This document shows, piece by piece, positions 16,666-26,020 of a stretch of DNA of 64,000 bases. Each line of letters opens with the position of its first letter. The stretch's first letter is position 1. The stretch comes from Rhodobium gokarnense (GTDB lineage: Bacteria > Pseudomonadota > Alphaproteobacteria > Rhizobiales > Rhodobiaceae): NCBI RefSeq assembly GCF_025961475.1, contig NZ_JAOQNS010000010.1, positions 124,001 to 188,000 of the forward strand, in the 5' to 3' direction. The position numbers were made by a program, and so were the translations under genes. The notes beneath the pieces are model-generated. The model did no database searches and had not been told where the DNA came from. It saw only the letters and a program-made list of their open reading frames with translations.

Positions 16666-18396
16666 TCACTCCACCGGGACGGCGGCGAGCTCCGGCTCGT
16701 CGTGGTGGTGGTGTTCCTTCACCGGCTTCAGGAACAAATTGGCGAAGAAGGCGACCACCAGCAATGCTGCCATGACATACATGGTCGTGTTGTAGAGGCT
16801 CGGCGTCGGATCGATCGTGCCGGCCGGCGCGATTTCCATCAGCTTGGCGATGGTCACCGTCTTGGCCGCGACGAGCTGGTCGAGCTGGGCGATCGGCGCA
16901 CCGAATTTTTCGGCAAAGGCGGCCGGGTCGACCTTGCTCGCCAGATCCTGGATGGCATTGCCCACCGACATCTGCCGCAGCGAGGTGATGGCCAGCGGCC
17001 CGAGCACGCCGGCCGTCGACCACGCCGTCAGCAGACGGCCGTGGATGCCGCCCACATGCATGGTGCCGAACATGTCGGCGAGATAGGCCGGCACGGTGGC
17101 GAAGCCGCCGCCATACATGGAGAAGATGACCATGGTCGCGGCGTAGAAGCCGATCAGGTAGATCATCGACGGGTCGGACGCCCCGGCGTCGGCGAAATAC
17201 GGGATCGACAGGTAGAGCAGGGTGCCGAGGACGAAGAAGCACATATAGGTGGCCTTGCGTCCGATATAGTCCGAGGTCGAGGCCCAGAAGAACCGCCCGA
17301 CCATATTGAAGACCGAGATCATCAAGACGTAGGTCGAGGCGAAGGCCGCGGTCACGACGAGCGGCATCGTGGTGCCGAAGATCTCCGACATCATGGTCTT
17401 GGCGACGCCGATGACGCCGATGCCCGCCGTGACGTTGAAGCACAGCATGATCCAGAGCTGCCAGAACTGCGGCGTCTTCAGCGCCTGGTCGATATGGACG
17501 TTGTTCTGGGTGATCATGCCGGAGGCGACCGGCTTCGGCTGCCAGCCTTCCGGCTTCCAGCCCTCGGCCGGGACGCGGTAGCTGAAGGCGGCGATCACCA
17601 TGACGATGAAATAGACGATGCCGAGGGTCATGAAGGTCATCGCCGCGCCGGTGTTGCCGGTGCCGATGACATAGACGCCGGCCTCGCCGCCGCCCGGAAG
17701 GTTTGCCGCCTGCTGGGCCGAGGCGATCACCACCTCGACCTTGCCGGCCGCGGTCGTTGCGAACACCCGGCCGCCCTCGACGACGGTCTCCACGGCCTCG
17801 CGGGCGCCGAGATATTCGGGCGCCTTGGCGTAGAGCGCGAGCAGCCAGCCCTTGACCGGGGCGGCGATCATGGCGCCGCCGCCGAAGCCCATGATGGCCA
17901 TGCCGGTCGCCATGCCGCGCCGGTCCGGGAACCAGCGGATCAGGGTCGAGACCGGCGAGACGTAGCCGAGGCCGAGGCCGCAGCCGCCGAGGACGCCGTA
18001 GCCGAGATAGATCAGCCAGAGCTGATGGCTCATGATCCCGAAGGAGCCGATGATGAAGCCGCCGCCCCACAGGAACGCGGCGACGACGCCGACCATGCGC
18101 GGGCCGACATCCTCAAGCCATTTGCCGGCGAAGGCCGCGGCAAGGCCGAGGAAGACGATGGCGACGGAGAAGATCCAGACCACCGAACTGAGGTTCCAGT
18201 CGTCGGCCGCAGGGGCGACGACGCCGAGTTCGCGGGTCAGGGCGGGGTTGAAGACCGACCAGGCGTAGACCGAGCCGATGCAGAGATGGATTGCGATGGA
18301 CGCCGGCGGTACGAGCCAGCGATTGAAGCCGGGCCTGGCGACGATGTGTTCCTTGCGCAGGAACCCCGGCGCGCCGCCGGAATGGGCGTTGCTCAT
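16666..18396 (-). CDS. MFS oxalate/formate antiporter-like transporter
   Basis: 576 residues from the ATG at 18394-18396, with a good GGGAGGAAAGG ribosome site. It has the 12-span major facilitator fold with OxlT-like blocks: CIGSVYAWSVFNPAL in the first helix, GYVSPVSTLIRWFPDRRGMATGMAIMGFGGGAM, and TMHVGGIHGRLLTAWSTAGVLGP. A loop of about 70 residues between helices 6 and 7 and a His-rich tail (KEHHHHDE) lengthen it beyond typical OxlT (about 420). OxlT exchanges oxalate for formate, and homologues carry formate or other monocarboxylates. Its place beside a two-component system and the formate dehydrogenase operon fits formate or oxalate uptake. Substrate not proven. Confidence 0.82.
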   Translation of the reverse strand: MSNAHSGGAPGFLRKEHIVARPGFNRWLVPPASIAIHLCIGSVYAWSVFNPALTRELGVVAPAADDWNLSSVVWIFSVAIVFLGLAAAFAGKWLEDVGPRMVGVVAAFLWGGGFIIGSFGIMSHQLWLIYLGYGVLGGCGLGLGYVSPVSTLIRWFPDRRGMATGMAIMGFGGGAMIAAPVKGWLLALYAKAPEYLGAREAVETVVEGGRVFATTAAGKVEVVIASAQQAANLPGGGEAGVYVIGTGNTGAAMTFMTLGIVYFIVMVIAAFSYRVPAEGWKPEGWQPKPVASGMITQNNVHIDQALKTPQFWQLWIMLCFNVTAGIGVIGVAKTMMSEIFGTTMPLVVTAAFASTYVLMISVFNMVGRFFWASTSDYIGRKATYMCFFVLGTLLYLSIPYFADAGASDPSMIYLIGFYAATMVIFSMYGGGFATVPAYLADMFGTMHVGGIHGRLLTAWSTAGVLGPLAITSLRQMSVGNAIQDLASKVDPAAFAEKFGAPIAQLDQLVAAKTVTIAKLMEIAPAGTIDPTPSLYNTTMYVMAALLVVAFFANLFLKPVKEHHHHDEPELAAVPVE

Positions 18397-18456
18397 GAGC
18401 CTTTCCTCCCTTTGTTGGTCGGCAGCTTCTGGCGGGCATCGGCCCGTCGGCTGCCG

Positions 18457-18649
18457 TGTGCGACAACGTGTCATTGCACGTGTGGGCGGATTCTTGGCCG
18501 GACGCAGCTTGATCTGTCAATAAAAATATATAGATAATACAATAACGTAGACGGACAAGATGGCGGAGCGTAACCGCTCTTTCGGCGTCAATTGCGACAT
18601 CTTGTCCGTCCTGCCTGCAAGATATGCGCGCAAGTGCGACATTTTGTCC
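18457..18649. promoter_or_regulatory. Upstream control region of the OxlT-like gene with repeated TGCGACATNTTGTCC motif
   Basis: TGCGACATCTTGTCC at 18593-18607 and TGCGACATTTTGTCC at 18635-18649 are direct repeats exactly 42 bp apart. An inverted copy of the first lies at 18550-18562, where GACGGACAAGATG is the perfect 13-bp complement of 18598-18610. A related dyad, TGCGACA-ACG-TGTC, sits at 18459-18472. AT-rich DNA at 18520-18548 could hold the promoter. Sites upstream of an MFS gene and next to an NtrC-type regulator suggest enhancer binding sites for that regulator. Confidence 0.5.
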
Positions 18650-18652
18650 AAA

Positions 18653-20632
18653 TCAGGCGTTTTCGCTCTGGGGCAGAAAAATTGTGAAGCGGCTGCCCTT
18701 GCCGGGTGTCGAGGCCGCCGTGATGCGTCCGCCGGCGCGCGAGACCAGCGTCTGGCTGATCGACAGGCCGAGCCCGGTGCCCTGGGCCTGCTTGGTGGTG
18801 AAGAACGGATCGAAGATGCGCTTCAGCGTGTCGGGCGGCATGCCGACGCCGGTGTCCTCCACGACGATGGCGACGCCGCCGGTGCCGTCCTCGGCGTCAC
18901 GGACCTGGAGCGTCAGCCGGCCGCCCTCCGGCATGGCGTGGACGGCGTTGAGGATCAGGTTGACGACCACCTGCTGCAGTTCGGTGCGGGCCATCAGCAC
19001 GGAGCGGCCCGAGGCGAAATCGGTCGCCGTTTCGATCTCGGCCGCCTCGGTCTGGTGGCGGGTCAGCACCAGGCAGTCCTGCACGACTTCTGCCGGCGAG
19101 ATGACGTTGGCGGCGCCGGAATATTCCGACGGTCGCGCGAACTGCAGGAGCTTGGAGACGATCGAGCCGATGCGGTAGACCTGATCGTCGATCAGGCGGA
19201 ACTCGGTCTTGACCTTGTCGGTCTCGTCGCCGAGCAGGGTGCGGGCCACTTCCAGATTGCCCTGGATGACGGCGATCGGATTGTTGATCTCGTGGGCGAC
19301 GCCGGCGGTGATCTCGCCGACGGCCGCGAGCTTTTCCGACATGATCAGCCGCTCGGTCGCCCGCTCCAGCTTGCGGTTGGTTTCCTTGAGGTCCTTGGTG
19401 CGCTCTTCGACCTTTTGATTGAGCTGGCCGGCCCAGTCGCGAAGCTGCCGGTCGCGCTCCTGGAGCTGGTCGAGAAGCCCGTCCAGATGCCCCGCCACCC
19501 GGGTGATCTCGTTGTCGCCGTCATGCACGTTGTTGCGGGCGTCGAGGTCGCCGGCCTCGACCCGGGCAATGGTCTGGGTCATGCGTTCCAGCGGCAGGAA
19601 GATGCGGCCGGCCCAGCGCAGGAAGATCGGTACCGACAGCGCGGCGATCAGCAGGAAGACCAGCGTCAGGGCCAGCACCGAGGTGGTCTTGGCCTGCTGG
19701 AACGGGGCTTCCAGGAAGCCGACATAGAGCATGCCGACGCGCTCGCCGCGGCTGTCGACGATCGGCTCGTAGCCGGAGATGTACCAGTCGTTGACGACGA
19801 AGGCGCGGTCGAGCCAGACCTTGCCCTCGCCCAGCACCCTTTCGCGCACCGCCGCGGAGACCCGGGTGCCGAGCGCGCGCACGTTCTCGAACAGGCGCAC
19901 ATTGGTGGAGACGCGCACGTCCTCCAGGAACAGCGTCGCGGTGCCCTGGCTGCCCTCCGGCAGGCTGCGCTCGCGGTAGACCAGCGCGTTGATGGTGTCG
20001 ATGAAGTCGAGGTTGCGGTTGAGGAGGAGCCCGCCGACGAGGGCGGCGCGGCGGCCGTCGGCAAGCGCCACCGGGGCGGCGGAATGGATGACCATGCCGC
20101 GGGTCTCCGCCGTGCGGTCGGTCGGGACTGCGGCCCGCGTCTCCACCAGCCGGATCGCGGCGCGCTCGGCGAGCCCCGGCGACAGGGCGTCCAATTCGGC
20201 GGGGCCAAAAATGTCGACGACGCTGCGGCGCCGGCCGGCGAGGGCGTCCTGCACCACCGGCCAGGCGCCGACGTCAAAGCCGCCGGGGCCAGAGCGGCCG
20301 GTCGTCAGGTAGAGAAAATCGAGGCCGAGGGCCCGGCGCTTCTGCTCGATGAAGGCAGCCCGCGCCGCCGTGTCGTCCAGCACCGCATGGAGCGCCACCG
20401 ACTGGGCGAGCGCGTCGAGCCGCTCGCCGGAATTCTCCAGGAGCCGACTGAGATACTGGTCGGCGATCGTCAGGTCGCCATTGACCTTGGCGATCAGGAT
20501 GTCGTCGATCTTGCCGGACCAGCGCAGCATGGTGCTGCCGAGCATCACCGGCAGGAGCACCAGCATCGGCAGCAGGGCGATGACCAGGAGCCGGACCCGG
20601 ACCGAGCGGAACACCCGCGGCAAGACGGCCAT
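18653..20632 (-). CDS. Membrane sensor histidine kinase (Cache-like sensor, HAMP, HisKA)
   Basis: 659 residues. A membrane helix at about 14-34 and another at about 318-338 flank a periplasmic domain of about 280 residues resembling the Cache sensors that bind carboxylates. A HAMP linker (to about 395) and a coiled coil (NQKVEERTKDLKETNRKLE) follow. The HisKA site is H447 in GVAHEINNP. The ATPase has N-box NLILNAVHAM, DTGVGMPP, FDPFFTTK and GTGLGLSIS. The stop is 3 bp from the regulator gene upstream, but because both lie on the minus strand the regulator is transcribed first. Neighbours suggest that it senses formate, oxalate or a similar small acid. Confidence 0.9.
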   Translation of the reverse strand: MAVLPRVFRSVRVRLLVIALLPMLVLLPVMLGSTMLRWSGKIDDILIAKVNGDLTIADQYLSRLLENSGERLDALAQSVALHAVLDDTAARAAFIEQKRRALGLDFLYLTTGRSGPGGFDVGAWPVVQDALAGRRRSVVDIFGPAELDALSPGLAERAAIRLVETRAAVPTDRTAETRGMVIHSAAPVALADGRRAALVGGLLLNRNLDFIDTINALVYRERSLPEGSQGTATLFLEDVRVSTNVRLFENVRALGTRVSAAVRERVLGEGKVWLDRAFVVNDWYISGYEPIVDSRGERVGMLYVGFLEAPFQQAKTTSVLALTLVFLLIAALSVPIFLRWAGRIFLPLERMTQTIARVEAGDLDARNNVHDGDNEITRVAGHLDGLLDQLQERDRQLRDWAGQLNQKVEERTKDLKETNRKLERATERLIMSEKLAAVGEITAGVAHEINNPIAVIQGNLEVARTLLGDETDKVKTEFRLIDDQVYRIGSIVSKLLQFARPSEYSGAANVISPAEVVQDCLVLTRHQTEAAEIETATDFASGRSVLMARTELQQVVVNLILNAVHAMPEGGRLTLQVRDAEDGTGGVAIVVEDTGVGMPPDTLKRIFDPFFTTKQAQGTGLGLSISQTLVSRAGGRITAASTPGKGSRFTIFLPQSENA

Positions 20633-20635
20633 CGC

Positions 20636-22006
20636 TCAGATGCCCCACGCCGCGCATTTCCGGTCGATGGTCTTGCGCGACACGCCGAGGCGCCGCGCCG
20701 CCTCCGACCGGTTGCCGCCGACGGCTTCCAGGGCATGCAGGATCAGGCGGCGCTCGACCTGGTCGAGGGGCTCGATCTGATCGCCGTCCTGGGACACCGG
20801 CGCCAGCGTTTCCAGCGGGAAGCGGCCGAAGATCAGCGAGCGCTCGATGAAGTTGCGCAGTTCGCGGATGTTGCCGGGCCAGTCGTAGCGCAGCATGGTC
20901 GCGCGGGCTGCGGCATCGATCTCAAGCGGCGGCAGGCCGAGCCGGGCGGCGATCTCGGTCAGGAACAGCTCGGCCAACTCGATGACGTCGGTCTCGCGCT
21001 TGGCGAGCGGTGGCATACGGATCTCCACGACGTTGATGCGGAACAGGAGGTCCTCCCGGAACCGGCCCTCGGCGACCTCCTGTTCCAGCGATTTGCTGGT
21101 GGCGAGCACGAAGCGCAGGTCGAGCTGGATGGTGCGCTCGGTCCCGACCGGCCGGACGATGCCGTCGTCGAGCACGCGCAGGAGCGCCGACTGCGCCGAG
21201 GCGTCGAGCTCGGTCACCTCGTCGAGAAACACCGTGCCGCCCTGGGCCGACGGCAGCAGCCCCTCGCGCAGCCCCTTTGCCCCCAGAAAGGCGCCGGGGA
21301 CATGGCCGAACAGCTCGATCTCGATCATGTCGGAGGGGATCGCCGCGCAGTTGATCGGCACGAACGGCATGCCGGCGCGGTTGGAGGCCGCGTGCAGGTG
21401 CCGCGCCGCAACCTCCTTGCCGGTGCCCGAGGCGCCGGTGATCAGCACGGGCGTGGTCACGTCCTTGATGCGGGAAAGCGTCTCGCGCACGGCACCGATG
21501 GCCGGCGAACTGCCGATCAACTGGTGCCGGCGGCGGCGTCCGATATCGGCGCTTTCCAATTCACGCCGCAGCAGCATGTTCTCGCGGCGAAGCTGTGCCA
21601 TCTGGATGCAGCGGCGCACCGCGTTGAGGAGCTGGTTGGAGCGGAATGGTTTTAGGACGAAGTCGGCGGCGCCGGCCCGCATCGCCTCGATCGCCGTTTC
21701 CAGGTCGGCGAAGGCGGTGACCATGATGGTGTCGGTGAAGCCGCCCTTTGAGCGCTGCTCGGCCAGCCAGTCGATGCCCTTGCGGCCGGGCATCATGTTG
21801 TCGAGGATCATGACGTCGAAATGCCGCTCGGCAAGCAGCGCGCCCGCCGCCTCGGCCTCGGCGGCTTCGGCCACGAACTGGCAGTAGGGCGCCAGCGTCT
21901 TGACGAGGAAATTGCGCATCCCCGGCTCGTCATCGACGACGAGGACGCTCGCCTGCTCCAACCTGTCGGTGAGCTGGGTCCTGGTATCGGTCCGGGTGTC
22001 CCTCAC
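20636..22006 (-). CDS. NtrC/DctD-type response regulator with altered GAFTGA loop
   Basis: 456 residues from a GTG at 22004-22006; a longer start would run into fdsD. The receiver has phosphoacceptor D69 (MILDNMMPG) and K119 in LKPF. The AAA+ domain has Walker A GASGTGKE (191-198) and Walker B TVFLDEV. A Fis-type helix-turn-helix (NRSEAARRLGVSRKTIDRK) ends the protein. The sigma-54 contact loop, normally GAFTGA, reads GAFLGA at 238-243. The Thr usually contacts sigma-54, so this regulator may activate sigma-54 polymerase poorly or act without it. It is transcribed after fdsD and directly before its partner kinase. Confidence 0.9.
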   Translation of the reverse strand: MRDTRTDTRTQLTDRLEQASVLVVDDEPGMRNFLVKTLAPYCQFVAEAAEAEAAGALLAERHFDVMILDNMMPGRKGIDWLAEQRSKGGFTDTIMVTAFADLETAIEAMRAGAADFVLKPFRSNQLLNAVRRCIQMAQLRRENMLLRRELESADIGRRRRHQLIGSSPAIGAVRETLSRIKDVTTPVLITGASGTGKEVAARHLHAASNRAGMPFVPINCAAIPSDMIEIELFGHVPGAFLGAKGLREGLLPSAQGGTVFLDEVTELDASAQSALLRVLDDGIVRPVGTERTIQLDLRFVLATSKSLEQEVAEGRFREDLLFRINVVEIRMPPLAKRETDVIELAELFLTEIAARLGLPPLEIDAAARATMLRYDWPGNIRELRNFIERSLIFGRFPLETLAPVSQDGDQIEPLDQVERRLILHALEAVGGNRSEAARRLGVSRKTIDRKCAAWGI

Positions 22007-22073
22007 TTGTACGGGTTCCTGTTTCCTCCGCCGCCATATTGGCGGAAGAGGGGACTGGATACAGCCCCTTTTC

Positions 22074-22292
22074 TCAAGCGGCGGGAACCCGCACCTTTTC
22101 CATGGCCTGAAGCACCAGCGGGTCGAGGCCCTGGCCGCCGGCATCGACATAGGCGCCAAGCTGGGAGCGCATGCGCGGCTCCCAGAAGTCGTTAATATGG
22201 GCGGCGACCTTTTCCGCCCGGTCGGCATTCGGCTGGCTGTTGAAGAAGCCGGCGATCTGGTTGGCCATGTGGACCATCTTTTCAGGCGACAT
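22074..22292 (-). CDS. fdsD: Formate dehydrogenase delta subunit
   Basis: 72 residues. The MVHMANQIAGFFNSQPN...HINDFWEPRMR pattern is diagnostic of the small FdsD subunit of soluble NAD-dependent formate dehydrogenases. It helps assembly or stability of the Mo enzyme. The ATG at 22290-22292 lies 11 bp inside the end of fdhD, as in other fds operons. The 24 residues that could be added upstream are an fdhD shadow. Confidence 0.88.
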   Translation of the reverse strand: MSPEKMVHMANQIAGFFNSQPNADRAEKVAAHINDFWEPRMRSQLGAYVDAGGQGLDPLVLQAMEKVRVPAA

Positions 22293-23118
22293 CGGGGTCT
22301 CCGTCGACAATGCGCTCCGGCGCGGCATAAAGGTCGAAGCCGCCGCCACGGGCAAAGGCGGCAAGGGTCAGGCCGGCGTCCTCGGCCAGCTTCAAGGCGC
22401 GGGCCGTCGGTGCGGAGGCGGCGATGAGCACGGGCGTCCCGGCGACGACCGTCTTCTGCACCATCTCCACCGAGACCCGGCTGGTCAGCACCACGGCGCC
22501 GGTGCCGGCATCGATGCCGGCGGTGATGAGCGCGCCGATCAGCTTGTCGAGGGCGTTGTGGCGGCCGACATCCTCGCGGGCAAGGACGATGCCCTTGCCC
22601 GGAAGCAGGAACCCGGCGGCATGGACCGCACGAGTCTGGTCGTGGAGCGGCTGCAGGTCGCGTAGCGCCTCCGTAGCCTCAGCCACTTCGGCGGCGGAAA
22701 AGACCGGGCCGCCTTCGGGCAGCACAGGGAGCGGGCGCAGGGCCTCTTCCAGGCTGTCGATGCCGCAAAGGCCGCAGCCGATCGGCCCGGTCATCGCCCG
22801 GCGGCGCGCCTTCAAGGCCTTGGAGCGGTCCGCGGCGAGCCAGAACCGGGCTTCCAGGCCGTTGTCGTGCTCCAGCACCGTCAGTTCGGCGATCTGGTCC
22901 CGCGTCTCGACGATCCCTTCGGACAGGGCAAAGCCGAGAGCAAAATCCTCGATGTCGGCCGGGGTCGCCATCAGGACGGCGTAGGTGGTGCCGTCGAAGA
23001 CCATGGCGACCGGCTCCTCGTCCGGCAGGCTGCGCATCACGCCGCGCCTTGCGGTCGGCTGCACGGCGATGCCGGGGAGGCTGCGGGCAGCATGGCTGCG
23101 GGTTGCGCGGGCTGCCAT
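22282..23118 (-). CDS. fdhD: Formate dehydrogenase accessory sulfurtransferase (FdhD/FdsC)
   Basis: 278 residues. FdhD passes sulfur from the IscS desulfurase to the molybdenum cofactor so that FdsA becomes active. The catalytic loop CGLC (in IGCGLCGID) holds the two persulfide-carrying cysteines. Other family blocks are EDFALGFALSEGIV, VGRHNALDKLIG and LTSRVSVEMVQK, and ASAPTARALKLAEDAGLTL lies near the C-terminus. It starts 4 bp after the fdsA stop and overlaps fdsD by 11 bp, so it is in the FdsC position of the operon. Confidence 0.95.
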   Translation of the reverse strand: MAARATRSHAARSLPGIAVQPTARRGVMRSLPDEEPVAMVFDGTTYAVLMATPADIEDFALGFALSEGIVETRDQIAELTVLEHDNGLEARFWLAADRSKALKARRRAMTGPIGCGLCGIDSLEEALRPLPVLPEGGPVFSAAEVAEATEALRDLQPLHDQTRAVHAAGFLLPGKGIVLAREDVGRHNALDKLIGALITAGIDAGTGAVVLTSRVSVEMVQKTVVAGTPVLIAASAPTARALKLAEDAGLTLAAFARGGGFDLYAAPERIVDGDPDVA

Positions 23119-23122
23119 TCAG

Positions 23123-26020
23123 CTACTCCGCCGCGTGGACGATGCGGCGCGCGCGTTCCGCCTGTGCCGCATAGTCCTCCTGCCAGTCGCTGGGGCCGTT
23201 GGACGGCGCGACCTGCACCGCCGTCACCTTGTATTCCGGGCAGTTGGTGGCCCAGTCGGAGAAGTCGGTGGTGACGACGTTCGCCTGGGTGTCCGGGTGG
23301 TGGAAGGTTGTGTAGACGACGCCGGGGCTGACCCGGTCGGTGATCTTGGCCTTGAGGGTCGTCTCGCCGGAGCGGGAGGCGAGCCGCACCCAGTCGCCCT
23401 CGGCAACGCCGCGCTGCTCCGCATCGTGCGGATGGATCTCCAGGACGTCCGCCTCGTGCCAGACGACATTGTCGGTGCGCCGCGTCTGGGCGCCGACATT
23501 GTACTGGGAGAGGATGCGGCCTGTCGTCAGCAGGAGCGGGAAGCGCGGGCCGGTCTTTTCGTCCGTCGCCAGATATTCGGTGACGATGAACCGCCCCTTG
23601 CCGCGGACGAACCCGTCCACATGCATCAGCGGCGTGCCCTCCGGTGTCTTGTCGTTGCAGGGCCATTGCACCGAGCCCTTTTCCTCCAGGAGGTCGTAGG
23701 TGACGCCGGCGAAGGACGGGGTCGTCGCTGCGATCTCGGCCATGATCTCGGCCGGGTGCTGGTAGGTCCAGCCGGCACCCATGGCATTCGCCAGCAACTG
23801 GGTGACCTCCCAATCGGCATAGCCGTTCTTCGGCGCCATGACCTTGCGCACGCGGTTGATGCGGCGTTCGGCGTTGGTGAAGGTGCCGTCCTTTTCCAGG
23901 AAGGTGGAGCCCGGCAGGAAGACGTGGGCGTAGTTGGCGGTTTCGTTCAGGAACAGGTCGTGGACGATGACGCACTCCATCGCCGCAAGGCCCGCCGCGA
24001 CGTGGTGGGTGTCCGGGTCTGACTGCAGGATATCCTCGCCCTGGCAGTAGAGGCCCTTGAAGGAGCCGTCGACGGCGGCGTCCAGCATGTTGGGAATGCG
24101 GAGGCCCGGCTCGGGGTCGATCTCAACGCCCCAGGCGTCCTCGAAGATTTTTCGGACCTCGGGCAGCTTGACGTGGCGGTAGCCGGGAAGCTCGTGCGGG
24201 AAGGAGCCCATGTCGCAGCTCCCTTGCACGTTGTTCTGGCCGCGCAGCGGGTTCACGCCGACGCCCTTGCGGCCGACATTGCCGGTCAGCATGGCGAGGT
24301 TGGCGATGCCCATGACGGTGGTGGAGCCCTGGCTGTGTTCCGTGACGCCGAGGCCGTAATAGATGGCGCCGTTGCCGCCGGTGGCGAACAGGCGTGCCGC
24401 GCCGCGGATTTCGGCCGCCGGCACGCCGGTCAGCGCTTCGGTCGCCTCCGGGCTGTGGCGCTCTTCGGAGACGAAGGCGGCGTAGTCCTGGAACTCGTCC
24501 CAGTCGCAGCGCTCGCGGATATAGGTCTCGTCAAAGAGGCCCTCGGTGACGATGACATGGGCGAGGGCCGTGACCACCGCGACATTGGTGCCGGGGCGGA
24601 GCGCCAGGTGGTGCGACGCCCTGATGTGCGGCGAGCGCACGAGGTCGATGCGGCGCGGATCGATGACGATCAGCCTGGCGCCCTGGCGCAGGCGCTTCTT
24701 CAGCCGCGAGGCGAAGACCGGGTGGCCGTCGGTCGGGTTGGCGCCGATGACGATGACGACGTCGGAGGCCTCGACGCTGTCGAAATCCTGGGTGCCGGCG
24801 CTGGTGCCGAAGGTCTGGCCGAGGCCGTAGCCGGTGGGCGAATGGCAGACGCGGGCGCAGGTGTCGGTGTTGTTGTTGCCGAAGACCGCGCGGGCCAGCT
24901 TCTGAACGAGGAAGGTCTCCTCGTTGGTGCAGCGGCTCGACGTGATGACGCCGATGGACTTCTGGCCGTGGCGCTCCTGGAGCTTGCGCAGTCGGGCGGC
25001 GGCAAAGCCGATAGCCTCCTGCCAGGAGACCTCGCGCCAGGGCTCGTCGATGGTGTCGCGGATCATCGGGTTGAGGATGCGGTCGCGGTGGTTGGCGTAG
25101 CCCCAGGCGAAGCGCCCCTTGACGCAGCTATGGCCGCGATTGGCCTTGCCGTCGCGATAGGGGACCATGCGGACCAGTTCGTCGCCATTGAGCTCGGCCT
25201 TGAAGGAGCAGCCGACGCCGCAATAGGCGCAGGTGGTGACGACCGCGCGCTCCGGCGTGCCGAGTTCGGCGACCGATTTTTCCTGCAGGGTCGCGGTCGG
25301 GCAGGCCTGGACGCAGGCGCCGCAACTGACGCAGTCCGACGACAGGAAGTCATCGCTGCCCATGCCCGGCGAGACCCGGCTGTCGAAGCCCTTGCCCGCG
25401 ATGGTCAGCGCGAAGGTGCCCTGCACTTCCTCGCAGGCGCGCACGCAGCGCGAGCAGACGATGCATTTGGACGGGTCGTAGGTGAAATAGGGGTTCGATT
25501 CGTCCTTGGGGATGTAGAGCGCGTTGGCCTCGCCGGAGGCCTCGCGCGGCGTGAAGTGGTTGGAAAGGCCGTTGCCATTGGCCGGCTTGTAGCGGACCTC
25601 GCGCAGGCCCACCATTCCGGCCATGTCCTGCAATTCGCAGTCATTGTTGGCGGAGCAGGTGAGGCAATCGAGCGGGTGGTCGGAGATGTAGAGCTCCATC
25701 ACCCCTTTGCGGATCTTCTTCAGCTTGTCCGTCTGGGTGCGCACGACCATGCCCTCGGCGACGGGGGTCGTACAGGACGACGGCGTGCCGCGCTTGCCCT
25801 CGATCTCCACGACGCAGAGCCGGCAGGAGCCGAAGGCCTCGATGGAGTCCGTGGCGCAGAGCTTGGGGATCTGGATGCCGCCTTCGGCGGCGGCGCGCAG
25901 CACGCTGGTGCCCTTCGGCACGGTGATCTCGAAGCCGTCGATGGTGACGGTCACCGGGGCGCCGTGCCGCTCCGGCGTGCTCATGTCGCGGTCGCTGGGG
26001 AGCATGGTCGGGTTGGTCAT
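23123..26020 (-). CDS. fdsA: NAD-dependent formate dehydrogenase alpha (catalytic Mo) subunit
   Basis: 965 residues. The N-terminal 2Fe-2S domain has cysteines at 55, 66, 69 and 83. A NuoG-like region with HPLDCLTCSANNDC and two ferredoxin-type clusters (CIVCSRCVRAC and CVSCGACVQAC) follows. The bis-MGD domain then has its own cluster (CAYCGVGC). The Mo ligand is C392, a cysteine rather than selenocysteine, next to H393 in RVCHSPTGYG. The enzyme oxidises formate to CO2 in the cytoplasm and sends electrons through FdsB to NAD+. Order G-B-A-C-D and 4-bp overlaps are standard for the family. Confidence 0.96.
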   Translation of the reverse strand: MTNPTMLPSDRDMSTPERHGAPVTVTIDGFEITVPKGTSVLRAAAEGGIQIPKLCATDSIEAFGSCRLCVVEIEGKRGTPSSCTTPVAEGMVVRTQTDKLKKIRKGVMELYISDHPLDCLTCSANNDCELQDMAGMVGLREVRYKPANGNGLSNHFTPREASGEANALYIPKDESNPYFTYDPSKCIVCSRCVRACEEVQGTFALTIAGKGFDSRVSPGMGSDDFLSSDCVSCGACVQACPTATLQEKSVAELGTPERAVVTTCAYCGVGCSFKAELNGDELVRMVPYRDGKANRGHSCVKGRFAWGYANHRDRILNPMIRDTIDEPWREVSWQEAIGFAAARLRKLQERHGQKSIGVITSSRCTNEETFLVQKLARAVFGNNNTDTCARVCHSPTGYGLGQTFGTSAGTQDFDSVEASDVVIVIGANPTDGHPVFASRLKKRLRQGARLIVIDPRRIDLVRSPHIRASHHLALRPGTNVAVVTALAHVIVTEGLFDETYIRERCDWDEFQDYAAFVSEERHSPEATEALTGVPAAEIRGAARLFATGGNGAIYYGLGVTEHSQGSTTVMGIANLAMLTGNVGRKGVGVNPLRGQNNVQGSCDMGSFPHELPGYRHVKLPEVRKIFEDAWGVEIDPEPGLRIPNMLDAAVDGSFKGLYCQGEDILQSDPDTHHVAAGLAAMECVIVHDLFLNETANYAHVFLPGSTFLEKDGTFTNAERRINRVRKVMAPKNGYADWEVTQLLANAMGAGWTYQHPAEIMAEIAATTPSFAGVTYDLLEEKGSVQWPCNDKTPEGTPLMHVDGFVRGKGRFIVTEYLATDEKTGPRFPLLLTTGRILSQYNVGAQTRRTDNVVWHEADVLEIHPHDAEQRGVAEGDWVRLASRSGETTLKAKITDRVSPGVVYTTFHHPDTQANVVTTDFSDWATNCPEYKVTAVQVAPSNGPSDWQEDYAAQAERARRIVHAAE

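Noticed and set aside
16489-18537. A plus-strand open frame of 682 residues
   Set aside because: It is antisense to the OxlT-like transporter, which has a good start, ribosome site and family motifs.
18560-21655. A plus-strand open frame of about 1031 residues
   Set aside because: It is the mirror of the kinase and regulator genes on the minus strand, rich in Arg, Gly, Asp and His runs without family motifs. GC-rich codons leave the opposite strand open.
23123-26020. A selenocysteine formate dehydrogenase
   Set aside because: The Mo-ligand codon encodes Cys (C392), with no in-frame TGA at that position.
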